Part shown: positions 41,558 to 54,081 of the stretch, in pieces
How the letters are laid out: each line of letters opens with the position of its first letter
How positions within the stretch are numbered: position 1 is the first letter of the stretch
Origin: Cercospora beticola
Taxonomy: Eukaryota > Ascomycota > Dothideomycetes > Mycosphaerellales > Mycosphaerellaceae
Direction: 5' to 3'
Length of the DNA stretch: 64,000 nucleotides
Assembly (NCBI RefSeq): GCF_033473495.1
Contig: NC_088936.1
Location: 1 to 64,000 of the forward strand
Made by a program: the position numbers and the translations under genes
Notes under the pieces: model-generated
Told to the model about the DNA's origin: nothing
Seen by the model: only the letters and a program-made list of their open reading frames with translations
Database searches by the model: none

Positions 41558-44454
41558 ATGGCGCTCAACAAGAAGGACGAGGACGATGCCGGCATTGTCA
41601 AAGTCGACCGCACTTCTGTCTTCCAAGAAGGTACAGCTGCGTCCCGCATCCCCTGCCCGCCAATGGATCGACCACCTATACCACAAATCAGTGTACTGAC
41701 TATAATCTTCTTGCACAGCCCGAGTCTTCAACACATCTCCGATCTCCCCGCGAAAATGTCGAATCCTCCTTACCAAACTCGCCCTTCTCCTCTTCACCGG
41801 CGAAAAGTTCCCCACCAACGAGGCCACCTCTCTCTTCTTTGGCATATCCAAGCTGTTCCAGAACAAAGATGCCTCGCTACGTCAGATGGTCTACCTGGTC
41901 ATCAAGGAGCTTGCGAACACGGCCGAGGATGTCATCATGGTCACAAGCTCCATTATGAAGGACACAGCGGTCGGCAGCGACGTAGTCTACAGGGCCAATG
42001 CTATTCGCGCGCTGTGCAGAATTATCGATGCTTCTACAGTGCAAGCGATTGAGAGGAACATCAAGACTGCCATCGTAGACAAGACGCCTTCGGTCTCCTC
42101 CGCAGCTCTGGTCTCCAGTTACCATTTGCTGCCTATTGCGCGAGACATTGTGAGGAGGTGGCAGAGCGAGACTCAAGAGGCTGCCTCGTCAAACAAATCG
42201 AGTGGAGGGTTCATGGGTTTTGGAGGCTCTTCACAACATCTCCCGGCCAACACGAATTATATGACACAATACCACGCTATTGGTCTGTTGTACCAGATGA
42301 GGAGCCACGATCGCATGGCTTTGGTCAAGATGGTGCAGCAATACTCCGCTGCTGGAGTCGTAAAGAGCCCGGCGGCGAGGGTGATGCTTGTGCGATTGGC
42401 TGCCAAATTGGCTGAGGATGACCCAAGCCTGAGGAGACCAATGATGAAGCTTTTGGATGAATGGCTGCGGGACAAGAGCGAGATGGTTAACTTTGAAGCT
42501 GCCAAAGCAATTGGGGAGATGCCAGACTTGACGGATGCCGAGACAGGTCAGGCGATCCATGTGCTGCAGCTGTTCTTGACCAGCCCACGCGCTGTCACCA
42601 AATTCGCGGCGATTCGGATTCTCCACCAATTCGCCTCGTTCAAGCCGGATGCTGTGCGACAATGCAATCCAGACATTGAGAGCCTTATTTCGAACTCGAA
42701 CCGATCCATTGCTACATTCGCTATCACGACGCTCCTCAAGACTGGTAACGAGTCCTCGGTCGATCGTCTCATGACACAGATCAGCACATTCATGTCAGAG
42801 ATTACGGATGAGTTCAAGGTCACCATTGTCGAAGCCATCCGGACCCTATGCTTGAAATTCCCCTCCAAACAAGCGCGTATGCTCACTTTCCTCTCCGGTA
42901 TCCTTCGCGACGAAGGTGGCTACGAGTTCAAGCGAAGTGTAGTGGAGAGCATGTTCGACCTGATCAAATTCGTGCCAGAAGCTCGGGATGAGGCTCTTGC
43001 ACATCTCTGCGAGTTCATCGAGGACTGCGAATTTACCAAACTGGCTGTCCGTATCCTACATGTCCTCGGTATGGAAGGGCCAAAGACTGCACAGCCTACG
43101 AAGTACATTCGCTACATCTACAACCGAGTGGTCCTCGAAAACGCGATCGTACGAGCAGCCGCCGTCACAGCACTTGCGAAATTCGGCGTCGGGCAGAAGG
43201 ATCCAGAAGTAAAGAAGAGTGTCGGCGTCCTGCTCAAGCGATGTCTGGATGATACTGATGATGAAGTTCGCGATCGTGCTGCATTGAACTTGCGCTTGAT
43301 GAAGGATGAGGATGACGATTTCTCAGGACGCTTTGTCAGAAATGGTAAGTGCACGTATTGCAAGCACAAACCCGCAGTACTAATGAATTGCAGACTCGAT
43401 GTTCTCCCTTCCGGTTTTGGAGGATCAGTTGGCACACTATGTGAATGGCGGCTCAGCTGAGGCCTTTGCCAACCCATTCGACTTCTCTAACGTTCCAGTT
43501 GTCACTCGAGAGCAGTCTCTCGCCGAAGATCGGACGAAGAAGCTCACTACGGCCACTCCTACGCTCAAAGCCCCAACTATCGGACCCAAGAAAACAGACA
43601 CGTCTGCCGCGGAGGCTGCGGCTCAAGCGACCGTGGCTACGCAGAAATACGCTTCGCAGCTTGGAGCTATTCCCGAATTCTCATCATATGGCGGCGTCCT
43701 CAAATCATCACCTGTCGTTGAGCTTACCGAATCTGAAACGGAATACGTCGTGTCTGCGGTCAAGCACTTGTTCAAGGAGCATGTCGTCATCCAATTCGAC
43801 ATCAAGAACACTCTGGCCGATTATGTCCTTTCCGATGTGTCCGTCATCTGCACACCTTCATCCCCTGATGAGGAAGAAGAGACGCCTCTCGTGGATGATG
43901 GCTTCGTCATTCCTGTGGAGCTGCTGAAATCTGAGGAGCCTGGCACTGTATACGTTTCATTCTCGCGGCCCGAAGGACAATTCGTTGCCGCATCATTCAC
44001 CAACGTCCTGAAATTCACCCTCAAGGAGATTGATCCGGCGACCGGTGAGCCAGAAGAAGGTGGCTACGAAGATGAGTACCAGACCAACGACCTCGAGCTG
44101 GACGGATCGGATTACGTGGTGCCTGCCTTTGCTGGATCATTCGACAACATTTGGCAAGGTCTGCCAGATGCAGAGGAGGCGAGCGAGACTCTGCAACTCA
44201 GTCATGCGAAGAGCATATCCGAAGCGGTGGAGCTCCTTGTTAAAGCCCTAGGCATGCAACCACTCGAGGGCTCCGAGGTTGCGTTATCGACAAGCACACA
44301 CACATTGAGATTATACGGCAAATCAGTCACAGGTGGAAAGGTCGCTAGTCAGATCAGAATGGCGTTCTCGGCGAAGAGCGGCGTTACGGTGAAGATCACA
44401 GCGAGGTCCGAGGAAGAGGGCCTTGCTGCGTTGGTTGTCGGAGGTGTAGCGTGA
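41558..44454 (+). CDS. SEC21: Coatomer gamma subunit (gamma-COP, Sec21)
   Basis: Gamma-COP is part of the COPI coat that carries cargo from Golgi to ER. Model join(41558..41630, 41719..43344, 43394..44454), 919 residues, the normal length. The N-terminal adaptin-like helical solenoid includes GEKFPTNEATSLFFGISKLF and LRQMVYLVIKEL, with YMTQYHAIGLLYQMRSHDRM in the middle. The acidic linker DEDDDFSGR spans the last exon junction, where the third exon starts at DSMFSLPVLEDQL. The C-terminal appendage follows, with SETEYVVSAVKHLFKEHVVI and FDIKNTL. Donors are GTACAG and GTAAGT. The frame is intact throughout. This is an essential gene about 44 kb from a telomere. Confidence 0.97.
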
Positions 44455-44784
44455 GTGTTATCTATGGCCCGATGAGTCGGGCTGGCATAAATGAGGGAGA
44501 GCGTGCCGGACAGCTTGGTGTACACAGGCGTCGAGGCGCATCATTGATAAGGAGGATTGAGATGAATTAGCGTGGAGACTGCAGGGCTTTTCTGGGTTTG
44601 CTGCTTTTCCAGAGACAGGCAAGAGAAAAGCAGAGTGCGAGAAGCGCGTTAGATTTTGTTGAACATGCTTACCATTTCAATTATTGCTGAGTGCTGAGTG
44701 GTCGTGATGCGAAGTTGATGACGGCACATAAGCCACTGGCCGTCTGTTCGTCTCAGGATATCTCAACCTCTTGCAATTTACAAC
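44455..44784. other. Convergent spacer between SEC21 and NOP6
   Basis: About 330 bases of presumed 3' UTR for two convergent genes. Nothing else is seen. Confidence 0.4.
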
Positions 44785-45786
44785 TCATCGTCCCATCATG
44801 GCCAACCTTGCAGGGTGTATGTCGCCGTCAGCTACGCCAGCAGCAGCAGTAGCATCACCGCTGGACTCCACCTTCTTTTCCTTTCGCTCCTTCCCTCCCC
44901 GGTCTTTCCCACCCTCCTGTCTCTCCTTCTTCGCCTTCTCCTTCTTCTCCAACTCCGCCCTCCGCTCTCTTTGCTCATTTAACCTAACATTCTTCTCTCG
45001 AATCCTCTCTTTCCTCTCCCCACTTTTCCCTCCACCCCCACCAGCCGTCAATTCCACATTAATCCTCCTCGCCGTATCCTTCTTCCCTTTACCCTTTCCA
45101 GCCCCACCATTTCTCCGATCAGGATGCATCCCACTCTCATCTTCTTTCCCCGGCGCAGTAGGGTCAGGCACCACTTCCCCGCGATCTATCGCTTCCGGGT
45201 CAAAGAGACTGTGATGGAAGACTTTGAGACATGTTTTCATTCGATCATAATTTTCGAATTCTAGGAATGCAAAGCCTTTGGATTTTTTCGTTTTGGGATC
45301 GGTGCGGTGGCGGAGGGTGAAGGGTTGGAGTTTGGCGAAGTGCTTTTCGAGACTGGAGTCGGTGGTTTTGTAGGGGAGATTGCCGACGAAGACAATGAAG
45401 CGGGACTTTTTGGGAGGTGCTGCGGTGCCATCGGATGTAGTGGCTGGTGTGGACTTCTTCGTCTTTTGCCGTTTCTTTTTGGGAGGTTGTGTGGATGATG
45501 CTGTTGCAGGTTCGGCGGTGTCGTTCGCAGACGCGGATGCTAGCGTGGGGTCCGCGGTCGTGTCAGAGAAGAGCTCGCCGGCTTTGCGCTTTTTCGAAGG
45601 TTTCGACTCGGTGGGCTCTACGGCTTGCTCAGGCGCATCATTGTTCGTGTCGTCGTCTTGCTGAGGAAGCGCATCGGGTTCAGCGACTTCCCTGTGCTTT
45701 CGCTTCTTGCCCTTTTGCTGCGCTCGCTCGGCATCGCGGAGGGCCTTCTTGTCTTTTCGCGACAGTGCACTCTCTTCCTGAGACAT
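44785..45786 (-). CDS. NOP6: Nucleolar RRM protein, NOP6-like
   Basis: Predicted RNA-binding ribosome-biogenesis factor of the small subunit pathway. Single exon, 333 residues from the ATG at 45786; the upstream in-frame extension is 5' UTR-like. The N-terminal third is Lys/Glu-rich and low in complexity, with nuclear-localisation stretches (KPSKKRKAGE, PPKKKRQKTKK). One RRM follows, with RNP2 FIVFVGNLPY and RNP1 KSKGFAFLEF. The tail is a long charged coiled-coil segment (RERRAELEKKEKAKKERQ) ending HPARLAMMGR. This layout matches yeast Nop6, although the protein is longer than the yeast one. The frame is intact. It is the last gene before the repeat block. Confidence 0.85.
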   Translation of the reverse strand: MSQEESALSRKDKKALRDAERAQQKGKKRKHREVAEPDALPQQDDDTNNDAPEQAVEPTESKPSKKRKAGELFSDTTADPTLASASANDTAEPATASSTQPPKKKRQKTKKSTPATTSDGTAAPPKKSRFIVFVGNLPYKTTDSSLEKHFAKLQPFTLRHRTDPKTKKSKGFAFLEFENYDRMKTCLKVFHHSLFDPEAIDRGEVVPDPTAPGKEDESGMHPDRRNGGAGKGKGKKDTARRINVELTAGGGGGKSGERKERIREKNVRLNEQRERRAELEKKEKAKKERQEGGKDRGGKERKEKKVESSGDATAAAGVADGDIHPARLAMMGR

Positions 45787-46096
45787 TGCGGGCAGATATG
45801 TTGGACTCGATTTCAATATCGAGGATCTTTCTCCAGCAGCTGTCGAGGATTTCTGCGGACAAGCTTCGGAATATCGGCAGCGGCTGCAGCCCGTGCTCCG
45901 CATGCAGGGTCCCACTAGCGCGAATCACTCAATCTCGTCTGGGCAGGTGTTATCAAGCGATTCCGTCAGCTGCCGTGTACAGTACTATCTCAAAAGTCTG
46001 TCACCTTGGCGACTTGGCATGGATTCTCAATCTGATTCAAGCTTGTTTAATCGTGTGTTTCTTAACACTATATCGCTATATAGTTCTTAAACTGCC
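45787..46096. other. NOP6 promoter and isochore boundary
   Basis: About 310 bases of normal composition upstream of NOP6. CA and TG words occur until the sequence AAACTGCC near 46,096, after which they vanish. The border is sharp to within a few tens of bases. Confidence 0.6.
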
Positions 46097-46496
46097 TAAG
46101 TAATTTAATAAGTATCTTATCTATTACTTAATTACTTTAGTTTATCGCTATTATCTTAGTACTTAGTATACTAGCTCTCGGTATTAATAATAGCCTATAT
46201 TCTTCGTAGTATTAACTCTAGTACTATATAGATCTAGTATAATAGTATTTAATTCTATACTAGTAGTAATATATATTCTAGTTCCTTATACTATCTATTA
46301 GAATTAGTTATATTATTAAAATAAAGTAATACCTTATAGACTACGTTCTTAAGAAGCTACTAAAGGTACTTAATTAGATTAAAGTTAGAGCTATATAGAA
46401 GCTAGTTCTTTAGTACTTTAATATCTATTCTTAGGAACTAGTTCTTAGTTTTTTTTATAGTATAGATTAGTATATTATCTTATATAAATACCTAAC
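46097..46496. repeat. RIP-mutated AT-rich flank of unknown origin
   Basis: Four hundred bases of TA-rich sequence with no CA/TG words, left of the first Gypsy LTR. I could not assign it to an element. It may be the remnant of the sequence into which the Gypsy element inserted. Confidence 0.6.
46492..46496. repeat. Target-site duplication CTAAC, left copy
   Basis: CTAAC lies directly before the left LTR and again directly after the right LTR (53293-53297). Five-base duplications are standard for LTR retrotransposon integration and confirm the element's outer ends. Confidence 0.85.
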
Positions 46497-46691
46497 TATA
46501 AGAGCTAGAGGTATATAGCTCGAGAGGTATAGCTTATTAGGCGTTAAGGCATAATAGCTAGTACCGCTTATACTTAGTATAGAATAAAAGTATATAGAAC
46601 GTATATAAACTAATAAGGCAAGAATTATTCTTAATATCTCTAGATAGGGAGTCTAGAGGCGCTTAATATATTACTATATTCTACTTTTATA
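46497..46691 (+). repeat. 5' LTR of Gypsy element 1
   Basis: 195 bp, beginning TATAAGAG and ending TTTTATA (the right LTR ends CTCTTATA, the inverse of the start). The normal TG..CA ends have become TA..TA, as RIP of CA would produce. It differs from the 3' LTR at about 17 positions by hand alignment, all transitions. Confidence 0.92.
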
Positions 46692-49600
46692 ATTATAATT
46701 CTTCTATCTTATCGAGAGTAGCGATCTATTAAGGCCTATTATACTTATACGAAACGTATCCGCCTAGCGGACTAATCGTAATAATAACGTACTAAACGAT
46801 AGATAGCTATTAGGCTATATCGAAGAGATATTAGAATCCGGAATAGTATAAGCTAAAAAGGAATAGAACGAGGATATAGATAATACTAACGACGCTAGTA
46901 ACGTATATATAATACGTAGGCGCCTCTAAGCTAAAAATAATACGTTATACGAATAGCTAGAGATCCGTACTCTTAAGGCTAAGAACGAACGCTTACTAAG
47001 AGAAGTATAGATAATTAAATTACTAGTACGGCTAAGCGCGATAGCGCTAGGCCTCGGATAGCTAATATCTTAGTAAGGCGACGCGTCTATAAGTTATATA
47101 AGCGGCGTACGTTCTAAAAGCGACGAGTATAGCTTATATAAGTCTATTAAGCTATATACGCCTAAGCTCTTTAAGAGTAAGACTATAAAGGAGGTACGCA
47201 AATTTATCCGTACTCTTAAAGTAAACTTTATAGCTATACTAAAGAGGTTTCCGACGGATTACTAGAAGGTAATTACGAGTATTATATACCTTATAGGCGA
47301 AGCGTAAGAGGTATAGTATAATAAATACCTAGGCGTTCTACCTATAGGATATACCTAGTCTCGGTTCTATTAATTTCTATACGATATTATTAGAAATTAA
47401 GCGAACTATATACTTCTCGTAACTATAGAATACGAGAATATATACTAGAGTAAGAGCTAGAGCGTACGATAGTTCGTAATAGACCTTAGTAACCTAGAGT
47501 CTTAGTTAGGTAATTATACTAAAGCGTAGCTAGTATACTAGTTCCTCGTAAAACTAAAGCTATCGCTATATAAGGATATTATTAAGAACTATATTATCTC
47601 TAATAAGCGTACCGACCTTATCGCCCTAGTAAAGCGCCTCGAGTAAGCTAAGAAGGCTATACCTTATAAGCTATATTATAGTAATACTAAGAATAAGTAG
47701 GCTAAGTATAAGTATACCGATAGCGACGCTCCTTATAAAGAAGCCTCTAGTTCGACTAGCGGCTAACGCGATACTTATAGTAGTAAGCCGAAGAGTAAAT
47801 ATAGAGGTAGAGGTAAGAGTAAGAGTTAGTAACCTATATACTTCGTATATAACGAAGTTAGCTATATTAGTCCTAACTACTCGAACTCTAGGAAAGATAG
47901 TAATAAGCTAGCTATTTATAGAGTAACTATAGTAAAGGAGTAGTTTAGAGCGAAAAAAGCTAAGGCGCTAGAGATAACGCGCGAGTTACTAGCGCTAAAC
48001 TAGATAGCGATAACCCTCTACCGGTTTAGAGCGTACTAGCGACGTATATAGAAGGAGAAGTCGAAACGTAGTTAGATAGTAAGCCGGCCGCTTTCCTTCT
48101 CGATAATACTATAGATATTAATATAATATTAAGAGCCTTTATACTATAGTATAACCTACTAATAAGGCCGAATATAGCTCTACCGCTAGTTACTACTTTT
48201 ATAGGTAAATTAGAGCACTATTATAGTACGTACTATATACGTATATAGATCGTAGACTCTAGTAGTAAGAAGCGATCTATAGGTAGTATCTTCTATATAT
48301 ATAATATACTAACTCCTAACGTAATCTTAGGCCGTCTATAGCGATATACTTAGCGCGTACTAGCTAGTAGCGCTATAGATAAATAGCTATATAGTAACGA
48401 TCGTTTTAGTAAGTTCGAAGTCCGAGAAGCCTATAAGTTCTTTAAGGATCTTTAGAAGGTACTAGTAGTATTTATAGTAAGCCTAAGTAAGATAGGTAGT
48501 AAGATTAAGCCTATCTCTAAGGAGTTCTATTATTTTAATAATATTCTTAATCCGATAGAGGAAATAAGAAGCAAGCTAGTTAATAGTATAGAGTATACGA
48601 TTAACCTATAGCCTAGAACTATACTACTATTCCGTCTACTATATTACTAGTCGGAGCGAGAGTTAGACGAGCTTAAGGAGTACTTAAAGATAGGACTCGA
48701 GTACGATTAGATCGAGCGTTCCGATAGCAAGGTAGGTACGCCTATTCTATTTATACCGAAGAAGAATAGTAAGCTATAGTTATATATTAACTACTATAGG
48801 CTAAACGAGATTACTATTAAGAACCGGTATCTACTACCTCTAATTAGTAAAACGCTAGATAGGCTTATAGGAGCTATATAGTTTACGTCCTTAGACTTAG
48901 CCGATACGTACTACTATATTTAGATTAAGCTAAGTAACTACTAGAAGACTACGTTCTATACGCGCTACGGCTATTTCTAGTATAAAGTAATACTCTTTAG
49001 CTTAACGAATATACTAGCGACGTTCTAAGTATATATTAACTATACGCTAGTAGAGCTAGTCGATATAAGCTATATAGTATACCTAGACGATATCCTAATC
49101 TATAGTAGAATACGCGAGGAATATATATAAGATATATATACTATACTTAAAAAGCTCTATAAGTTTAGACTCTACGTATAGCGTTCTAAGTATAAGTTCT
49201 TCTAGAAAAAGGTCGACTTCCTTAGATTCGTAGTAACTACTAGTAGCGTTATAATAGATCTAAGTAGAGTAGCTATAATTGCCTTATAGCTAACTCTAAC
49301 TACGCTAATAAAAGTTTAATTCTTCCTTAGATTCGCGAACTTCTACTATCGATTTATCTTTAGATATTCGAAAGTTATAGTACTTTTAATAGCGCTATTA
49401 AAGGGTATAAAGGATAGAAAGAAGCTAGGGCTAATTAAGTAGGAAGTAGCTAAGGAGTAGGTATTCTATAAGCTAAAGAATCGATTTTAGACTATACTAC
49501 TACTAAGGTACTTTAACTCTACGCTACGCCTACAAGTCGAAACCGACGCTTCTAACTTCGTAGTAGCTAGTATTCTAAGCTAACTATTCGAAGCAGAATA

Positions 49601-52600
49601 GTATCTAATTGCCTTCTTCTTATAGAAGATAATTAATACTAAATATAACTATAAGGTTTATAATAAGGAACTACTTATAGTAGTTAAAGTATTTAAGGTA
49701 TAGCGACTATACCTCGAAGGCGCTACGTATAAAGTTAAGATACTTATTAATTACGCTAACCTTAAGGGATTTATAGGCGTTAAGTAATTAATAGGTAGAT
49801 AAGTAAAGTAGGCGATATTCCTCGCTCTCTTTAATTTTACTATTAGCTATCGAGCTAGTAAGCTTAACCTAGCCGATACGCTATCTAGATATAGCGACTA
49901 CGTATAAGAGGCGAAGGAGATAAGTAACTTCCTACTATTACTATAGTAGAAACTCTAGGTATAGAGTACTATACCTATAAGCGGCCTAGTTATTGCCCGT
50001 ATAAAAGCTACTTACTAGGCTTAGTTAGATACTCTAAAGGTAGTTATAGCGGTAGTTAAGAGTAGAGGGGTAGCGCTACCTAATAGTAGGTATATTATAG
50101 TAGCGGCTAACTATTCGATTCGTCCGTTTAGCTTTACTTTGCTCTTATAAGTCGCTAGCGCTATTACTATATAAGAGTAGCCGTACGCTAACGTCTTAGA
50201 TATAATTTTTAGGTATACCGCTATATTAGTATAGCTCGATCCGAAAGCAAAAGTACTATACGAGTAGGCCGAATACGAAGGCGTAGCGAGCGAGAAATAT
50301 ACTATTAAGGATAGCTATATATACTATAAAGAGGCTCTATACCTACCGAACGACCTAGTATTATAGACGTAGGTAATCTATATATACTACGACGATATCC
50401 TAGCGAGTTATTTTAGTAAGAATAAGATAGTAGAGTTAGTTAAGCGGAAGTACTAGTAGCTAGAGGTTAGTAACGACGTAAGGTAGTACGTCGAGTAGTA
50501 TAGTAGCTATTAGAAGGCAAAGGCAAGGCGCTATTGCCTCTATAGCGAGATAGCTATACTCCCGCTACCTAACTATTCTTAGAAGGATTTATCTATAGAC
50601 TTTATTACGGATCTTCTACCTAGTAAGTAGAATAGCTATATCTTCGATACGATCCTTATAATTATAGATCGTTACTCGAAGATAGTAACTTTCGTCCGAA
50701 CGATAAAGCGCTATACTAGTATAGAGCTTATAGATATCCTAATTAACGAAGTAATACGACTATATAGTATACTAGCTAGTATTATAAGCAATAGAGGCTT
50801 AGTCTTTACTAGCTAGTTCTAGTTAGACTTCTACTACGAGACGTATATTAAACGTAGGCTAAGTACTATATTCTACTTATAGACTAATAGTTAAACCGAG
50901 CGCGCAAACTAGATACTTAAGTAGTACCTACGTATCTATTATAGTAAGCGATAGGACGACTAGGCGTCTATCCTATCGTTAGCAGAATTTGCGTATAATA
51001 ATAGCGCGAATACTACGCTTAAGATATCGCCGTTTCGAGTAGTATACGAGTTTAATCTAGACCTTTCTATAGAAACGTATAAGAAAAACGTAAGTAAAGC
51101 TCGGGACGCGCTTCTTTAGAGAAAAGTACTAGTAGTAAAGAATATTATAGAAAGGTTAAAGCGGAACTATAAAGAGCTAACTAAGCGCTAGTAATAAGTA
51201 AGCGAATCTTAGGCTAAGTACTTTAATTAGAAGTACTAGCTAATAGAATTTAAAGTTAGCGACTTAGTCCTATTATCTATAAAGAACCTCCGGTTAAAAG
51301 TACTATCGAAGAAGCTAGTAGATAAATTCGCTAGACTATTTAAAGTTATTAACGTAGTTAGAAAGCAGACGTACTATCTAGCTCTACTAACTAGCTTATA
51401 GATTTATAATATCTTCTATATATCTCTCTTAGAACTCTAGTAAGGCAGCGATACGTAGAATACTAGCCTACTACTTATAGACGAGCAAAGCAAATAGGAA
51501 GTCGAGAGGATACTAGAAAGCCGCGTAGAGAAAAGTATAAAGAAGTATCTAGTTCGATAGTATAGATAGCTAGAGGAATATAATACCTAGGAGCTAGTAG
51601 AATATATCGGAGATTATAAAGCACTTAACGTATTCGAGGTATAACGCAAAACTAAGTAGCCTATATATAAAGCGAAACTACGGAAGAAATAGTAATACTA
51701 GTAGTTAGTAGAATAGCAGAGAATTCTAAGAATTCTAAATACTAAGTATCGCTAAGATATAAGAACTACTAAGATATAAGAATTTAGAAAACTAAGACGT
51801 TACGAGAGGAGAGAAAGTATTCGTTTATAGTACCTATAGATATAGCGTATACTACGCGTAATAGAAGTATATAGCCTAGAGCCGGCGAGACGTAAGAGTA
51901 CTATAAGAGCCTAGTAGAAGAAAAGCGCGAAGCCCGTAGGCTACTCGCTATCTATACCTAAGTCTATATTATTATCCTTCTTTTTACTCTTCTTCTTATT
52001 ATCTACCTCGAGCTTAGAGAGCTCTTCTTCGTCCTAAGTAGACTAGCCGAGATAGGTAGAGGCAATAGCGAGGTCTAGAGCCTTACTAGAAGCGCTAAGT
52101 AGGTAGAGCTTCTATTATACGAATTAGTACTATATAAGAGAAGTAAGCGACTAGTAGGATATAAGATATACCTTATATTCTAGCTCGAATATACTACGCT
52201 AGATAGCGAGGCCTATACTCGTCGCCGCGAGCTCGTTAGTAAAGAGTATACTAGTAGCTAGCGCCTCGCTAGCTTTCTTCGGTATAGAGAAAATACTAGT
52301 AGACTTACCCGAGTTACTCTATAGGCACTTAAGAGTAGTAGCGATAGCCTCGCCTACGTTATCGAGGCGTTAGCGGAGCTACTAGAGGCGTACGGCGCGC
52401 GTACTTATACGTAGTAGGTAGCAGTAGTAGCGTATACGCTACGCCTGCTTTATAAAGTCGGGATAGGTAATATAGATATACTTATAGTTAGACCTACTAT
52501 AGCGAATATAGTTTAGCTACTAGCCGAGCTTTATATCGCTATTATAGCGCGGCTCGATAGCTAGGTATAAGAAGTTAGTAGACTCGAAGTATATAATATA

Positions 52601-53080
52601 TATACGAACTACGCGACTTATAGTCTATAAGATATAGGAGGTAGCGCTAGTAGTTATCGTCCTCTGCCTTCGGTAGGTCTTCTACTATATAAAAGAGATA
52701 GTTAGCGGCTAGGATAGTAGGAGTAGTAGTAGCTCTTCTTAGAAGTATATTACTTATAGGTCGCGTATAAGAGTAGTACTAGATAGTTAAGTATATAGTA
52801 CGAGTCGGATACGAAAAGCTTACTAAATATAGATAGTTAATAGAGAAAATATACGAAGGATATATAACGAATTTATAGTACGCCGGCGCCTTATAGCGTA
52901 AGCGCCGATAGTATATACTATTAATAAGCCCGTTACTATAGAGAGTTGCTATATAGTAACTAGCTACGAACTAAGGCTCGACTTAATATTTACGTACGTA
53001 AGAAGTAGTACGAACGTACTAGATACTATACTAAGACGACGGAAATATATAGTCTTCTCTACGAGCTAAGGTAGCTCTAT

Positions 53081-53097
53081 TAGAGAGAGGAAATAGT
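53081..53097 (+). promoter_or_regulatory. Polypurine tract, Gypsy element 1
   Basis: A purine-rich run (TAGAGAGAGGAAATAGT) abuts the 3' LTR, where plus-strand DNA synthesis is primed during reverse transcription. The same tract is present in the inverted copy and in the small element. Confidence 0.8.
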
Positions 53098-53292
53098 TAT
53101 AAGAGCTAGAAGTATATAGCTCGAGAGGCGTAGCTTATTAGGCGTTAAGGTATAACGGCTAGTACTGCTTATACTTAGCGTAGGATAAAAGTACGTAGAA
53201 TATATATAAACTAATAAGGCAAGAATTATTCTTAATATCTCTAGATAGAAAGTCTAGAGGCGCTTAATATATTACTATATTCTACTCTTATA
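53098..53292 (+). repeat. 3' LTR of Gypsy element 1
   Basis: 195 bp, from TATAAGAG to CTCTTATA, the same length as the 5' LTR. It is followed directly by the target duplication CTAAC at 53293-53297. Confidence 0.92.
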
Positions 53293-53589
53293 CTAACTTT
53301 CTTTAATCTAAAGTAGAAGGCCTTCTTCTAGAGTTTAGAAGTAGAATATAGCTAAATAGCTATCTTTCTATAACTCTAAATCTCTCTTTATAATAACTAA
53401 TTCTAACCTATTAGAATTACTTCTAATTATAGCCTAAACTATAATAGAGATACTTCTATCTTTAGAGTATATTTAGATTATCTCTTAATTCTATTTCTAG
53501 TATAAAGTATAGAATATCTAGTTACGTTTCTTACTACTATCTCTCTCTATAGAATACTTATCTAAAAATACGAACTTTAGCTAGTCTAC

Positions 53590-53719
53590 TATAAGAGTAG
53601 GTTACGTAGTAATATACTAAAGATTTATAACCTAGAGCTATCTATACTTACTAAGCTCGGATATTATACTTTTTTAGCCGAGAAGTAATAAAATAAAGCT
53701 CTAGGATTTCGCTATTATA
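53590..53719 (+). repeat. 5' LTR of TRIM-like element
   Basis: 130 bp. Its body, from AGGTTACGTAGT to CTATTATA, is repeated at 54136-54256 with few changes. It lacks the 45-base expansion found in the other copy. Confidence 0.8.
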
Positions 53720-54081
53720 AGAATATTCGAGCTTAATAGTTCTACTATAAGTTCGGCTAGATTCGGTATCTTAGTATATCCGAGGTCTTTAGTTCGATCT
53801 TTACTTAGAGCTAAAAAGTAGAGTTAAAATTATATCGATATATATACTAAAGCTAAATACCTTAGTACTAGGTAACGTTCGTAGATTTGTTTTATTACGT
53901 ACTCGTATTACGTAACTAGGTTCTATACGCGTACGACCTATATACTTCTATAGTCTCTTATCTATTACTTTAGAGTTAATATAACTTAGTAAGTACTCTT
54001 AGTTATATAATATACTATAGCTTCTAAGTATATAATCTAAGCTTAGCGCTAGAGTATTACCTTCTAAGAGAAGAGGATAGT

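Larger units (their letters stand above)
46497..53292 (+). mobile_element. Complete but RIP-inactivated Ty3/Gypsy retrotransposon with chromodomain remnant
   Basis: 6,796 bp between 195-bp LTRs with a 5-bp target duplication. Read through the mutations, the order is that of Ty3/Gypsy. A gag-like stretch (about 47.15 kb, TPKLFKSKTIKEVRKFIRTL) comes first. Reverse transcriptase follows, with VYLDDILIYS at 49,077-49,106. RNase H (QVETDASNFVVASILS) lies at about 49.53 kb. Integrase follows, with YYDDILASYFSKNKIVELVK at about 50.39 kb and IDRYSKIVTFVRT at about 50.66 kb. A chromodomain-like end (EEYNT-stop-ELVEYIGDYKA) lies at about 51.6 kb. Stops in every domain replace Trp, Gln and Arg codons, mostly TAG for TGG or CAG. 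The element cannot be active. The 1.4 kb after the chromodomain holds no gene I recognise. Confidence 0.92.
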
